A stretch of DNA of 64,000 nt, from NCBI GenBank assembly GCA_947652605.1, contig CANTFG010000267.1, positions 1 to 64,000 of the forward strand, given 5' to 3'. The position numbers were made by a program, and so were the translations under genes. Numbering within the stretch: position 1 is the stretch's first letter; each line of letters opens with the position of its first letter. A model generated the notes under the pieces. It was not told where the DNA came from. It saw only the letters and a program-made list of their open reading frames with translations, and searched no databases. This document shows positions 63,872 through 64,000 of this stretch, piece after piece. The DNA is from Elmis aenea (taxonomy: Eukaryota; Arthropoda; Insecta; Coleoptera; Elmidae).

Positions 63872-64000
63872 GGCTATATACTCTTTGCACTTTTTTCGAC
63901 AGAAAAATCGATTTTCTTAAAACTATAGCAAATGACTTCAAACTTCTTATACACGTTAGTTTTGAGCAAGTTAAGGATTATTAGCCCCTAAATACGATTT
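63872..64000 (+). repeat. B block 39 (cut by window end)
   Basis: The first 129 bp of a B1 monomer with the standard A-to-B entry. The block continues past the window. Confidence 0.95.

Larger units (their letters stand above)
32640..64000. repeat. Right satellite array: A monomers with B blocks in ordered higher-order repeats
   Basis: The same A and B monomers continue right of the transposon, with about 147 full A copies and 20 B blocks. This arm is more regular. Block-to-block distances of 662, 1322/1323 and 1649 bp recur, which shows amplification of multi-monomer units. Variants seen here and not in the left arm are GAGGCG in place of GAGCCG in A (first at 32721), ACAAATATAGTC at the B1/B2 boundary, and GGCGATAGTC at the B2/B3 boundary. 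The segment 37780-38160 carries A variants otherwise typical of the left arm (GGTATT, TTTTTTTTAAG), so some exchange between arms has occurred. No coding sequence is visible. Confidence 0.97.

Noticed and set aside
1..64000. CRISPR-like repeat and spacer pattern
   Set aside because: There are no unique spacers. The whole 141- or 160-bp monomer repeats, and the context is eukaryotic.
1..64000. CENP-B box in monomer A (TTTCGAGAAAAATTTTC)
   Set aside because: It matches the TTCG and one A of the motif but lacks the required CGGG part.
1..64000. Common origin of monomers A and B by divergence
   Set aside because: They share only short motifs (TTTTCGA, AAAATTTTC, TTTTTAATTTTT) that coincide with the junctions. 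Outside these I could not align them, so shared ancestry is not supported without computation.
1..64000. tRNA, rRNA, telomeric repeats or LTR elements
   Set aside because: No cloverleaf or box A/B pattern, no rRNA-like sequence, no TTAGG or TTAGGG arrays, and no long terminal direct repeats other than the satellite itself.

Overview
The window is eukaryotic heterochromatin. About 97% is AT-rich satellite DNA and about 3% is one decayed piggyBac-type DNA transposon. There is no intact gene. The piggyBac element and the AT-rich, A-tract-filled repeats suggest an arthropod, probably an insect, but nothing here fixes the species. The array could belong to a centromere or pericentromere; that is inference.

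Two monomers build the satellite. Monomer A is 141 bp (about 22% GC by hand count) and occurs roughly 300 times. Monomer B is 160-163 bp (about 30% GC). B never occurs alone. It comes in 39 blocks, usually trimers (B1-B2-B3, about 458 bp), five times dimers and once a pentamer; the last block is cut by the window end. Apart from one exceptional exit, every complete block enters and leaves the A array at the same two points: after the A motif ACTAAGAAAA, and at the motif TTTTTAATTTTT shared by A and B. The A runs between blocks are therefore n x 141 + 64 bp, so each B block replaces 77 bp of one A monomer and leaves the A phase intact. The rest of the structure is nested higher-order repeats, made by repeated duplication of segments of 0.56 to 5.8 kb.

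Layout: 1-30857 is the left array (19 B blocks with variable spacing; segmental copies 1370, 2072 and about 5804 bp apart). 30858-32639 is a 1774-bp piggyBac-like element flanked by TTAA duplications, with 14-bp terminal inverted repeats and the wreck of a transposase on the minus strand that lost its central catalytic region. 32640-64000 is the right array (20 B blocks). It is more regular, with six copies of a roughly 1322-bp unit carrying an extra half-B fragment, tandem 564-bp A tetramers and a 4948-bp duplication. An A variant reading GAGGCG in place of GAGCCG was seen only to the right of the transposon, so the element lies at a boundary between two satellite subfamilies.

No genes work together here. 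Any function would come from the repeat DNA itself: nucleosome phasing, bent A-tract DNA, palindromes in B, or transcripts from the array.
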